DNA from: Burkholderia sp. GAS332
GTDB taxonomy: Bacteria > Pseudomonadota > Gammaproteobacteria > Burkholderiales > Burkholderiaceae
Reading direction: 5' to 3'
DNA: 64,000 bases
NCBI GenBank assembly: GCA_900142905.1
Contig: FSRV01000001.1
Coordinates: 4,650,001 to 4,714,000 of the forward strand
A model generated the notes under the pieces. The model made no database searches. It was not told where the DNA came from and saw only the letters and a program-made list of their open reading frames with translations. The translations under genes were made by a program, and so were the position numbers. This document shows, piece by piece, positions 55,482-63,610 of this stretch (the stretch's first letter is position 1; each line of letters begins with the position of its first letter).

Positions 55482-56762
55482 TTAAGCCCCGGCCGGCTCT
55501 TTGACCGCCACCTCACCCCGCAACGCGGCGTTCAGCTTGTTGCGGTCCAGTTCCTTTTCCCATGCCGACACCACCACCGTCGCCACGCCGTTGCCGACGA
55601 TGTTCGTCAGCGCGCGGCATTCGCTCATAAAACGGTCGATACCGAGAATCAGCACCATGCCCGACAGCGGAATGGTCGGCACCACGGCAAGCGTAGCGGC
55701 CAGCGTGATAAAGCCTGCCCCCGTCACACCGCTCGCGCCCTTCGAAGTCAGCATCGTCACCGCCAGCAACGTGAGCTGCTGCGTCCACGTGAGGTCGGTG
55801 TTGGTTGCCTGAGCGATGAACAGCACGGCCATCGTCATGTAGATGTTGGTGCCGTCGAGGTTGAACGAGTAACCGGTCGGCACCACGAGGCCCACCACCG
55901 AGCGCGAGCAGCCCAGCTTTTCGAGCTTCAGCATCAGTTGCGGCAGCGCGGCTTCCGACGAGCTCGTGCCCAGCACGATCAGCATCTCTTCCTTGATGTA
56001 CGCGACAAAGCGCAGGATGTTGAAGCCCACCGCGCGCGCGATGATGCCGAGCACGACCACCACGAACACGATCGACGTCAGATAGAACGTGCCGATCAGT
56101 TTCAGCATCGGCAAGAGCGAGCCGATACCGTACTTGCCGATGGTGAACGCCATCGCGCCGAACGCGCCGATCGGCGCCAGCTTCGTGATGATGCGCACGA
56201 TGCCGAACAGCACATGCGAAAGCCCATCGATAAAGTTCGTGACGACCTTGCCTTTCTCACCGGCCGTCGCGAGCACCGCGCCGAACAGCAGCGCGATCAG
56301 CAGGATCTGCAAGATTTCACCCTGCGCGAACGCCGACGAGAGCGTGTCCGGAATGATGTGCATCAGGAAGTCGACCGTGGTCTGGCCATGTGCCTTGGCG
56401 GCGTACGACGCAACCGCCTTGCCATCGAGCGTGGCCGGGTCGATATTGAAACCAACGCCGGGCTTCAGCACGTGGGTCGCGATCAGGCCGAGCACCAGGG
56501 CAAACGACGAGACGATTTCGAAGTACAGCAGCGCCTTACCGCCGACGCGCCCGACCTTCTTCATGTCCTCCATACCCGCGATACCCGTCACCACCGTACA
56601 GAAGATGATCGGCCCGATCACCATTTTGATCAGCTTGATGAAGCCGTCGCCGAGCGGCTTCATGTCGATAGCGAAGTCCGGCGAAAAATGGCCGAGCGCG
56701 ATGCCGATGATGATCGCCACGATCACCTGGACGTACAGCACTTTGTGGATAGGTTTCTTCAC
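55482..56762 (-). CDS. dctA: C4-dicarboxylate transporter DctA
   Basis: A 426-residue proton- or sodium-coupled symporter of the DAACS family for succinate, fumarate and malate. The serine-rich re-entrant loop with [11 protein letters not shown] and the substrate region [19 protein letters not shown] are plain. GTG 56762 is the start: [10 protein letters not shown] with AGGA six bases upstream. A sigma-54 promoter lies about 190 bases upstream. Confidence 0.95.
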   Translation of the reverse strand: MKKPIHKVLYVQVIVAIIIGIALGHFSPDFAIDMKPLGDGFIKLIKMVIGPIIFCTVVTGIAGMEDMKKVGRVGGKALLYFEIVSSFALVLGLIATHVLKPGVGFNIDPATLDGKAVASYAAKAHGQTTVDFLMHIIPDTLSSAFAQGEILQILLIALLFGAVLATAGEKGKVVTNFIDGLSHVLFGIVRIITKLAPIGAFGAMAFTIGKYGIGSLLPMLKLIGTFYLTSIVFVVVVLGIIARAVGFNILRFVAYIKEEMLIVLGTSSSEAALPQLMLKLEKLGCSRSVVGLVVPTGYSFNLDGTNIYMTMAVLFIAQATNTDLTWTQQLTLLAVTMLTSKGASGVTGAGFITLAATLAVVPTIPLSGMVLILGIDRFMSECRALTNIVGNGVATVVVSAWEKELDRNKLNAALRGEVAVKEPAGA

Positions 56763-56951
56763 GATGTTTCCTGCGATGTGGGTGAGCTCAAGGCCTGCCA
56801 CGCTGCGCATCATGCGAACGAAAAATCGTCACGCCTGTGCACGGCATTAGGCCGCGACAAGACGACGAATTCAGAAATACCGGGAAGGGAAATCAGACAT
56901 CGTTGTCTCCTTGCTTTAGTTGTCGGACCGTTGCGGCCGCGTGATCTAAAT

Positions 56952-56967
56952 TGCAAGGTCAATGCCA
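56952..56967 (-). promoter_or_regulatory. Sigma-54 promoter of dctA
   Basis: On the minus strand TGGCATTGACCTTGCA: the conserved GG and GC dinucleotides are twelve positions apart as needed for sigma-54. It lies about 190 bases before the dctA GTG, and the neighbouring regulator DctD is a sigma-54 activator. Confidence 0.75.
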
Positions 56968-57036
56968 GCTTGATGCGAGGCGAATCACTTTGATTTGTAT
57001 AGGTTTTTTGGTACGTGACGGCGTGCGCCGTCCGGG

Positions 57037-57108
57037 ATTCCGGAAATCCGGACGAGGGGTGTCGGGGAATCCGGAATCCGTACATGCGACGAATCCGGGA
57101 AAACCCGG
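57037..57108. promoter_or_regulatory. Candidate DctD binding sites
   Basis: Three dyads share an AATCCGG or TTCCGG core: ATTCCGGAAATCCGG (57037-57051), AATCCGGAATCCG (57068-57080) and GAATCCGGGAAAACCCGG (57091-57108). They stand 70-155 bases upstream of the dctA sigma-54 promoter, at typical enhancer distance. Confidence 0.5.
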
Positions 57109-57246
57109 TGAGCCTTTTGGGCTGTGGCTTTCGCCCACTTCAGCCGAAACCGCTCAGCGTGTACGCGGGGCTTGCGCACGCGTCAGAAGAACCGCTTAAG
57201 TCCGTACGCGCCGCGCTCGCTTACCTCAGGCGCGGCTGTTCGGCCT

Positions 57247-58317
57247 CTATGCGCCGCCCTCTTCCAGCACCAGCAAGTTCTCGTGCGAGAAACCCAGCGA
57301 TACCGGTTGACCCCGTTCGGGCAAACCGCGATTCGGGTCGTTGAACACGTCGAGCGAAATGACCGCATCCTTCACGCGCGTTCTGATCCGCACCACCGCG
57401 CCGAGGAAATTCACCTCTTCGACGGTTGCGTTCAGCGTGTTGCGGCCCGGCGCGGCCGGCTCCAGCACGATGGCTTCGGGCCGCAGCGCCAGCATGCGTT
57501 TCTTGCCCGCGTCGCCGGCCGGCAGCTCCTGCGTGGTGGTCAGCTCCTGACCGTCGACGGCCATCTTGCCGGTTTTAGGGTCGACCACATGGCCCGCCAG
57601 AATGTTCAGCGTGCCGACGAACGATGCGACAAAGCGCGTGCGTGGATAGTTATAGATCTCCGAAGGCGAGCCGATCTGTTCGACGCGCCCCTCGTTCATC
57701 ACCACGATGCGGTCGGAAATGGACAGCGCCTCTTCCTGATCGTGCGTCACGAAAATCGACGTGATACCCAACTCGCGCTGCAACGCGCGGATGTCTTGCC
57801 GCAACGAAATGCGAATCTTCGCGTCGAGCGCCGACAGCGGCTCGTCGAGCAACAGCACCTGGGGTTTGCCGGCGAGCGCGCGCGCCAATGCCACGCGCTG
57901 CTGCTGACCGCCCGACAACTGCCACGGATAGCGCTCGCCGAGATCCGGCAGCTTGATCAGTTGCAGCATCTCCTCGACGCGCTTGTTGATCTCCGCCTGG
58001 GGACGGTGCGTGATCTTCAGTCCAAAGCCGATGTTGTCGGCCACCGTCATATTCGGAAACAGCGCATACGACTGAAACACCATGCCGACCTTGCGCTGCC
58101 GCGTGCGCAAATGCGTCACGTCCTTGTTATCCAGCCGGATGACGCCGCGCGTCGGCGTTTCGAATCCGGCGATCATCCGCAGCACCGTGGTCTTGCCACA
58201 GCCGGACGGTCCAAGAAACGTGATGAATTCGCCGCGTTCGATCTTCATGTCGAAGTGATGCAGCGCCGTGTTCGTCCCGAAGGACTTATGCAGATTTTCG
58301 ATCTCAAGGAATGCCAT
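57247..58317 (-). CDS. ABC transporter ATP-binding protein (PotA/FbpC type)
   Basis: A 356-residue ATPase of the spermidine/putrescine/iron branch. Walker A FLGPSGCGKTTVLRMIAGFE, Q-loop FQSYALFPNM, signature LSGGQQQRVALARAL, Walker B VLLLDEPLSALD and a C-terminal regulatory TOBE domain (about 285-350). It powers import with the two permeases directly upstream. The substrate is unknown; the glycerophosphodiesterase gene in the same locus suggests glycerophosphodiesters or related compounds. Confidence 0.92.
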   Translation of the reverse strand: MAFLEIENLHKSFGTNTALHHFDMKIERGEFITFLGPSGCGKTTVLRMIAGFETPTRGVIRLDNKDVTHLRTRQRKVGMVFQSYALFPNMTVADNIGFGLKITHRPQAEINKRVEEMLQLIKLPDLGERYPWQLSGGQQQRVALARALAGKPQVLLLDEPLSALDAKIRISLRQDIRALQRELGITSIFVTHDQEEALSISDRIVVMNEGRVEQIGSPSEIYNYPRTRFVASFVGTLNILAGHVVDPKTGKMAVDGQELTTTQELPAGDAGKKRMLALRPEAIVLEPAAPGRNTLNATVEEVNFLGAVVRIRTRVKDAVISLDVFNDPNRGLPERGQPVSLGFSHENLLVLEEGGA

Positions 58318-58348
58318 AATTCGCTGCCTAGTCGGTCAAATGAGTCCG

Positions 58349-59140
58349 TCAAATTTTCTGGCCGCTAAGCGCGCGGGCCGAACCGAATACCTGAATCAAA
58401 CCCATCGACGCCCATGTGATCACGAACGCGATGATCGCAAGCGCCGACGGTTCATACGCGCGGTTCGCCCCGATCAATTGCAGATACGGGCCGAATGCGG
58501 GCCGGTCGAGCAGACTCGCCAGCGTGAATTCGCCGATCACCACGGCAAAGGTGAGAAACGCGCCGGACAGAATGCCCGAGCGGATATTCGGGAAGATCAC
58601 CTTGAACAGAATCGTCGGCCAGTTCGCACCGAGACACTCGGCGGCTTCGGTCAACGAGCGCACGTCGACTGCACGCAAACCCGCGTCGACCGCGCGATAC
58701 ATGTACGGCAGCGAGAGGGTCACGTAACCGAACACCAGTAACAGGTCGGTCGCGCGCTCGTTGCCGGTGAGCGGCAGAATCGAACTGCTGTTATAGATGC
58801 GCAGATAACCGAACACGATCACGATGGCCGGCACCACCAGCGGCAACAGCGTGATGAATTCGACGATCGGCCGCAGTTTCGGCAGCCGCAACTGCACGTA
58901 GTACGCAGTCGGCACCACCAGCAGCACGCCGACAATAATCGTCAGCACCGCCATCAGGATCGAATAGCCGAACGAGGCCTGGAAACGCGGATCGCTCAAC
59001 ACGACGCTATACGCTTCGAAGCTATAGACGCCACGTTTCATGCGCAGGCTGAACTCGAATGTCGCGAGCAACGGAATCAGAAAGTACAGCGAACCGACGA
59101 TCATCGCGGTCCATGCGCCCACACGCGATTGGCTTTTCAT
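58349..59140 (-). CDS. ABC transporter permease (PotC-like)
   Basis: A 263-residue permease with about six membrane helices and the EAA loop (LTEAAECLGANWPTILFKVI) that contacts the ATPase. It overlaps the start of the second permease gene's end by four bases (ATGA). Confidence 0.92.
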   Translation of the reverse strand: MKSQSRVGAWTAMIVGSLYFLIPLLATFEFSLRMKRGVYSFEAYSVVLSDPRFQASFGYSILMAVLTIIVGVLLVVPTAYYVQLRLPKLRPIVEFITLLPLVVPAIVIVFGYLRIYNSSSILPLTGNERATDLLLVFGYVTLSLPYMYRAVDAGLRAVDVRSLTEAAECLGANWPTILFKVIFPNIRSGILSGAFLTFAVVIGEFTLASLLDRPAFGPYLQLIGANRAYEPSALAIIAFVITWASMGLIQVFGSARALSGQKI

Positions 59141-60075
59141 CGACGCCCCCTTTCAGCGCGTGAACGCAACCAGATGTAGCCGCCGTTCGACAGCCCGGTC
59201 ACCAGCACCATGCCGAGCGCGAGTGCGTAGCCGAGGTTCTGGTTGTGCATCACGTCGCCGCGAATCTGTGCGTACAGCAGGATCGTCACGATGTTGAGCG
59301 AACTGCCGGTCAGTGCATAAGCCGTGGCGACGGCGCCGAATGAGTTGGCGAACAGCAGCAGCGTCGCGCCGAGCACGCTCGGCCACAACACCGGCAACGC
59401 CACGTGACGCCAGTATTGGAAGGCCGTGCCGCCAAGGCAGTCACAAGCTTCACGCCATTCGCGCTTCAGGCCGTCGAGCGCGGGCGTGACGATCAGCACC
59501 ATCAAAGGAATCTGGAAGTACAGGTAAGTCAGCGTCAACCCGGAGAAGCTCAGGACGCTGAAGCCGGTTGAGTACAGATTGAAGCCGAGGTATTTCTTCA
59601 GCAATACGGTCACGAGACCGACGCGCCCCAACGTGCAGATAAAGGCGAACGCGAGCGGCACGCCGGCAAAGTTCGACGCGACGCCGGAGAACGTCATTAA
59701 CGTAGGACGAATCCAGCCAGGCAATTTGCCTTGCACGGCCGCCCACGCGAGCAGCGAGCCGATCAACGCGCCGCCAAGCGCGGAAGCGGCACTCACCTTG
59801 AAGCTGATCCAGTAGGCGTCCAGCACCGTGGGCTGGAGCAGGTCGCGGAAATTGGCGAGCGTGAAGTGGCCTTGCGAATCCTGGAACGCGCCGACCATCA
59901 GAAAGCCGGTCGGCAGAATCAGGAACAGCAATGCGAAGGTGAAAAAGGGCACCACGCCGATCCAGGCGAGGAACTGCGACGCGCGGCGCGGACCGTCGAC
60001 GCGAGGGGTTGGCGTGGGCACAGGCGGAACCAGTAATTCCGGCTGCACTGATCCGGCATCCGATGAAGCGCTCAT
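59137..60075 (-). CDS. ABC transporter permease (PotB-like)
   Basis: A 312-residue permease. A 37-residue Pro-rich N-terminus precedes the helices; the EAA loop is REACDCLGGTAFQYWRHVAL. It follows the binding-protein gene after a 159-base gap that contains a stem-loop (60111-60133). Confidence 0.9.
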   Translation of the reverse strand: MSASSDAGSVQPELLVPPVPTPTPRVDGPRRASQFLAWIGVVPFFTFALLFLILPTGFLMVGAFQDSQGHFTLANFRDLLQPTVLDAYWISFKVSAASALGGALIGSLLAWAAVQGKLPGWIRPTLMTFSGVASNFAGVPLAFAFICTLGRVGLVTVLLKKYLGFNLYSTGFSVLSFSGLTLTYLYFQIPLMVLIVTPALDGLKREWREACDCLGGTAFQYWRHVALPVLWPSVLGATLLLFANSFGAVATAYALTGSSLNIVTILLYAQIRGDVMHNQNLGYALALGMVLVTGLSNGGYIWLRSRAERGRR

Positions 60076-60110
60076 TGCTCACCCTTAGGGCTTTCTGGTT
60101 AACGCCTGAC

Positions 60111-60133
60111 GCGCCGCTCTCTTCGCGCGGCGC
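60111..60133 (-). repeat. Stem-loop between binding-protein and permease genes
   Basis: GCGCCGC (60111-60117) pairs with GCGGCGC (60127-60133) around a 9-base loop, in the gap after the binding-protein gene. Such hairpins often protect the binding-protein part of the message, giving more binding protein than permease. Confidence 0.4.
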
Positions 60134-60234
60134 GCCCACCTTTGAATTCGCACATCGCGGTTAGAAACGGCGGCGGGTGCAGCCTGCGATCGATCGCTAC
60201 TGCATTGCCGCCGCAACCGCTTACGCCGCGACGA

Positions 60235-61347
60235 TTACTTGACGTTCGCGCCGACTGCTTCGTCCCAGTGCTTCGTAATGGTGTCCTTGTAGGCGTCCTG
60301 TTGGGACAGCGTCGGGAACACCACATTCTTGTACGACGACGGCGGCGGCAGCTTGTCGAGCAGCGCTTGCGGCACCTTCTTCGCGGCTACCAATTCGTTG
60401 TAGCGCATCGGATGGCAATAGCCGGTCAACCAGCCGATCTGGCCTTCATCGGAGTACAGATACTCCATCCACAGCTTGGCCGCATTCGGATGCGGCGCGT
60501 ACGCGCTGATCGCCTGAACGTACACACCGGCGACCACACCCGTCTTCGGAATCACCACCTGGACCTTCGGATTGCCCTTCAGCGTGTCGCGGTCGGCCAG
60601 CGCGTTGTAGTCCCAACGCACGACGATCGGCGTGGTGCCCTGTGCGAGCGACGCAGCCTTGCCGATCACCGGCACGAAGTTGCCGTTCTTGTTCAGCTCG
60701 GCGAAATACTTGAGACCGGCCTGGTCGGCCTTGCCCACATCGCCCTTGCTTTGCGACAGGCCCGCCGCGAACACGGCCTGGATCGCCTGATTGGCCGTGC
60801 GCGGGTCGCCGGCCAGCGAAACGGCGTTCTTATAGTCTGACTTGAGCAGATCGCTCCAGTCGGACGGCGCCTTGTCGATCATGTCGGCGTTCACTTCAAA
60901 CGCCAGCACGCCGTAGTAATCGCCATACCAATAGCCATCGGGATCTTTCGACTCCTTCGGAATCGAGTTCCACGAAGCGACCTTGTACGGCTGCAGCAAA
61001 CCCTCGGCCTTCGCGGTCGGACCGAACGACAGACCCACGTCGATCACGTCAGGCGCCTGCGGGCCCTTGTTGCCCTTGTTCGCCTTGATGGCTTCGACTT
61101 CGTCGCCCGAACCCGCATCCGGATTCAGCTCGTTGATCTTGATGCCGTACTTTTTCTGAAAGCCCGCCACCAGTTGACCGTAGTTGCACCAGTCATGCGG
61201 CAACGCGATCACGGTGAGTTGGCCTTCCTGCTTGGCGGCGGCGATCAGTGCGTCGAGCGGCGCGGCCGAAGCGCTGCTCACGCCGGCTGCGGCGACACCC
61301 GCAGCGGCCGACATCGAAAGTAAACGAGCTAACGCGGTGCGCTTCAT
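60235..61347 (-). CDS. ABC transporter substrate-binding protein
   Basis: A 370-residue periplasmic binding protein of family 1 (Fe3+/spermidine-type). Signal peptide about 1-29 ending SSASA. GQLTVIALPHDWCNYGQLVA and VDVGLSFGPTAKAEGL belong to the ligand cleft; HPMRYNELV lies near the C-terminus. ATG 61347 is chosen with GGGGAAG upstream. Presence of an N-terminal DWCNYG sequence is unlike the classic G3P-binding UgpB. Confidence 0.88.
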   Translation of the reverse strand: MKRTALARLLSMSAAAGVAAAGVSSASAAPLDALIAAAKQEGQLTVIALPHDWCNYGQLVAGFQKKYGIKINELNPDAGSGDEVEAIKANKGNKGPQAPDVIDVGLSFGPTAKAEGLLQPYKVASWNSIPKESKDPDGYWYGDYYGVLAFEVNADMIDKAPSDWSDLLKSDYKNAVSLAGDPRTANQAIQAVFAAGLSQSKGDVGKADQAGLKYFAELNKNGNFVPVIGKAASLAQGTTPIVVRWDYNALADRDTLKGNPKVQVVIPKTGVVAGVYVQAISAYAPHPNAAKLWMEYLYSDEGQIGWLTGYCHPMRYNELVAAKKVPQALLDKLPPPSSYKNVVFPTLSQQDAYKDTITKHWDEAVGANVK

Positions 61348-61453
61348 GGTCTTCCCCATCCTCTGCCGAAATTGCTACGTTTGGAAAATTTCTAATTTCT
61401 AGCTCTATGGGTACACGCCTGTGCCAGCTCGCACTCGCGCACCCGCGCCATGC

Positions 61454-62239
61454 TCAGTCCGGATTCATCGGCGCCGAAAACATGTCGTGTTCCAGTCTAT
61501 CGATGCGATCTGTACAAATCATGTCGACGCCCCATTGCGTGAGCACTTGAGCACGCTCAGGATCGTTCACCGTGTAGGCCAGCACGCGCAATCCAGCCGC
61601 CTTGATCTCGGCGACCAGCGGTTCCGTCATATACCGGTGGCTCGCGTGCAACGACACGCAGTCCAGTTCCCGCACGATGCGCAGCCAGTCCGCCGGGACC
61701 TCTTCGAACAGCATGCCGCGCTGCAGTGTGGGCGCCGCATCGCGCGCTGCGGCAAGCGCCTCGAACGAAAACGATGACAGCAGCGGCGGCGTTTGCCCTT
61801 GCCACAAAGTCAGCGCGCCACTCGCGACCAGGCGCCCGGTGATCTCGTCACGACCCGGGCACGGTTTGATTTCGATGTTGGCGGCAATGTGATCTCGCGC
61901 GCAACGACCGGCGGCCTCGGCGAGCGTCGGCAGGCGCGTGCCGGCGAACTGCGGCCCGAACCAGGCGCCGGCATCGAGCGCGGCCAGTTGGTCCCACGTG
62001 TGTTCAGCAGCGGCGCCATGACCGTTGGTGGTGCGCTCCAGCGTGTCGTCGTGCAACAGAAAGAGCTGGTTATCCGCGGAGAGCTTGGCGTCGAATTCGA
62101 CCATGCGATAGCCATAGCGCACGCACGCGTCGAATCCGGCCAGCGTGTTCTCCGGCGCCAGCGTGCCGCCGCAACGATGCGCGACCAGCTTCGGATACAG
62201 CCAGTCTGCGGTTAAGGTGCGATCAATCCCGTTTCCCAC
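61454..62239 (-). CDS. Glycerophosphodiester phosphodiesterase
   Basis: A 261-residue GDPD. The metal-binding and catalytic residues of the family are in the expected places: LVAHRCGGTLAPENTLAGF near the start, VEFDAKLSADNQLFLLHDDT, then NIEIKPCPGRDE. It hydrolyses glycerophosphodiesters to sn-glycerol-3-phosphate plus an alcohol, likely inside the cell (no signal peptide). First gene of the transporter unit. The start is a GTG (62239) with a weak AAGG site. Confidence 0.88.
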   Translation of the reverse strand: MGNGIDRTLTADWLYPKLVAHRCGGTLAPENTLAGFDACVRYGYRMVEFDAKLSADNQLFLLHDDTLERTTNGHGAAAEHTWDQLAALDAGAWFGPQFAGTRLPTLAEAAGRCARDHIAANIEIKPCPGRDEITGRLVASGALTLWQGQTPPLLSSFSFEALAAARDAAPTLQRGMLFEEVPADWLRIVRELDCVSLHASHRYMTEPLVAEIKAAGLRVLAYTVNDPERAQVLTQWGVDMICTDRIDRLEHDMFSAPMNPD

Positions 62240-62559
62240 GTCTCGTTACCTTCCAGATAGAGCGGACTAACTATGCGCTCGACACGTTCCCAACTGCTAC
62301 TGCCGCCATGCCACAACTGCATCATGCAGCCGTTACGCGTGAGCCCCGCACGTAGTATCGCGCCAATGGGCGACGCTGCGATAGCTGGCCACACGGTCAG
62401 CGCCGCGCCCCGCGATAGTCGTGCAATCTTATTGTCAGGATGCCGAACCGTGCGGCTTCCAGGGAGCACCGAATTCAGCCGCGAATTGTTCAGGCGCCAG
62501 ATCCCAAGATCCATTATGGGGACGACATGGGTCGATCAAATTGCCAAAAAACGCCGCGG

Positions 62560-62579
62560 AATGCTCGAAATCGGACATT
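62560..62579. promoter_or_regulatory. GlpR-like operator 1
   Basis: AATGCTCGAAATCGGACATT resembles the GlpR operator of E. coli (A-T-K-Y-T-C-G core, as I recall it), consistent with a DeoR/GlpR-type regulator next door. Confidence 0.5.
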
Positions 62580-62591
62580 TCAATTCCTTTC

Positions 62592-62608
62592 CGAACATTT
62601 GATGTTCG
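62592..62608. promoter_or_regulatory. GlpR-like operator 2 (inverted repeat)
   Basis: CGAACAT-N3-ATGTTCG is a perfect 7-bp inverted repeat. It shares the ATGTTCGAAATC sequence with operator 1 (ATGCTCGAAATC), 42 bases apart in the same direction. Confidence 0.55.
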
Positions 62609-62710
62609 AAATCAGTGCGACGCTTCGATTTGCGAAGGCTAAGGTTAAATACACAAACTTGCAAGCTGCCAAAAAAATACAACACAATTCAGCTAAAGTA
62701 GTACGCTTGA

Positions 62711-62742
62711 CATCGTCCGGACACACATCCATGTCCACGATG
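62711..62742. repeat. Inverted repeat before the DeoR-family gene
   Basis: CATCGTCCGGACA (62711-62723) pairs with TGTCCACGATG (62732-62742) allowing a two-base bulge. It lies just downstream of TTGACA and about 55 bases before the gene start. Confidence 0.45.
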
Positions 62743-62795
62743 GCACTATTAAAAACAAGCCGCGTGAGCGCGCGTCCGCATCCAAGGAAAAATGC

Positions 62796-63566
62796 ATGTG
62801 GCAGGAAGACCGTCATCAGAGAATTCGCGCGTTGCTGTCCACACTTCAACGCGTGTCGACCGAACGGATCATGGCGGATCTCGGGGTATCACGCGAAACC
62901 GTGCGCCGCGATCTGCTCGACCTCGAAGCACTCGGTGAACTGAAGCGCGTGCATGGTGGCGCGATCAAACCCGCCGACGAGGCGCCGATCGCCGAGCGCG
63001 CCCACATGCGTGTCAAAGCCAAAACCGCGATTGCCAAGGCGGCCACCGGTTTGATCGCGAGCGGCCAGACCCTGTTCATCGACGCGGGCACCACCACGGC
63101 GGCGCTCGCTGAAGAGCTGGCGAAACTGGCGAACCTGACGATCGTCACCAATTCCATCGACGTCGCGCTGAAAATGCGCGGCGCCGTGGATCAAACGGAA
63201 GCGGCCAACGAAGTCATCCTGCTGGGCGGCACGATCAGCGATCGCGCCATGGCGACCACCGGCGCCACCACCGTGCTCGACATCCAGCGCTATCGCGCGG
63301 ACATGGCCTTGCTCTCGCCGGTCGGCATCGACCACCGGCACGGCGCGACCAACTACGATCACGCTGAAACCGAAGTGGCGCGCGCCATGGTCGCTAACGC
63401 CGATCGCGTGGTGATCCTCGCTGACTACAGCAAGATCGGCCAGCGCAGCCGGATCTCGTACTGTCCGGTCGATCGGATCGATGTGCTGGTCACCAACAAA
63501 AAGGCGGCCGAAGCCGCCGACTTTGCATCGCTCAAAAAGAAGCTGGAAGAGATCGTTCTGGCTTAG
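62796..63566 (+). CDS. DeoR/GlpR-family transcriptional regulator
   Basis: A 256-residue DeoR-type regulator. The N-terminal helix-turn-helix (about 1-60) reads RIMADLGVSRETVRRDLLDL and then GELKRVHGGAI; the C-terminal phosphosugar-binding domain has FIDAGTTTAALAEEL and TNSIDVALKM. GlpR relatives sense glycerol-3-phosphate, the product of GDPD, which fits its place divergent from that operon. AAGGA precedes ATG 62796. Its stop codon lies inside a heptamer repeat. Confidence 0.92.
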   Translation: MWQEDRHQRIRALLSTLQRVSTERIMADLGVSRETVRRDLLDLEALGELKRVHGGAIKPADEAPIAERAHMRVKAKTAIAKAATGLIASGQTLFIDAGTTTAALAEELAKLANLTIVTNSIDVALKMRGAVDQTEAANEVILLGGTISDRAMATTGATTVLDIQRYRADMALLSPVGIDHRHGATNYDHAETEVARAMVANADRVVILADYSKIGQRSRISYCPVDRIDVLVTNKKAAEAADFASLKKKLEEIVLA

Positions 63567-63602
63567 GGCTTAGGGCTTAGGGCTTAGGGCTTAGGATTTA
63601 GG
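63561..63602 (+). repeat. GCTTAGG heptamer tandem repeat
   Basis: Five exact copies of GCTTAGG (63561-63595) followed by a degenerate copy ATTTAGG. The first copy supplies the last Ala codon and TAG stop of the DeoR-family gene. Confidence 0.9.
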
Positions 63603-63610
63603 GTTTCGCC

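Larger units (their letters stand above)
56763..57246. other. Control region of dctA
   Basis: Contains the dctA sigma-54 promoter (56952-56967), three CCGG-containing dyads (57037-57108) and, on the far side, the end region of the ABC gene. Bases 57110-57246 show GC-rich stretches without recognisable features. Confidence 0.5.
62240..62795. other. Divergent control region of the transporter operon and deoR gene
   Basis: A 556-base gap. It has a lower G+C part from about 62580. Two GlpR-like sites (62560-62579 and 62592-62608) and a longer inverted repeat (62711-62742) are present. TTGACA at 62707-62712 may be a -35 for the DeoR-family gene. No gene is seen. Confidence 0.5.

Noticed and set aside
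63561..63602. Telomere- or CRISPR-like array
   Set aside because: The TTAGGGC-like units are only seven bases, back to back without spacers, and very few; a simple tandem repeat explains them.
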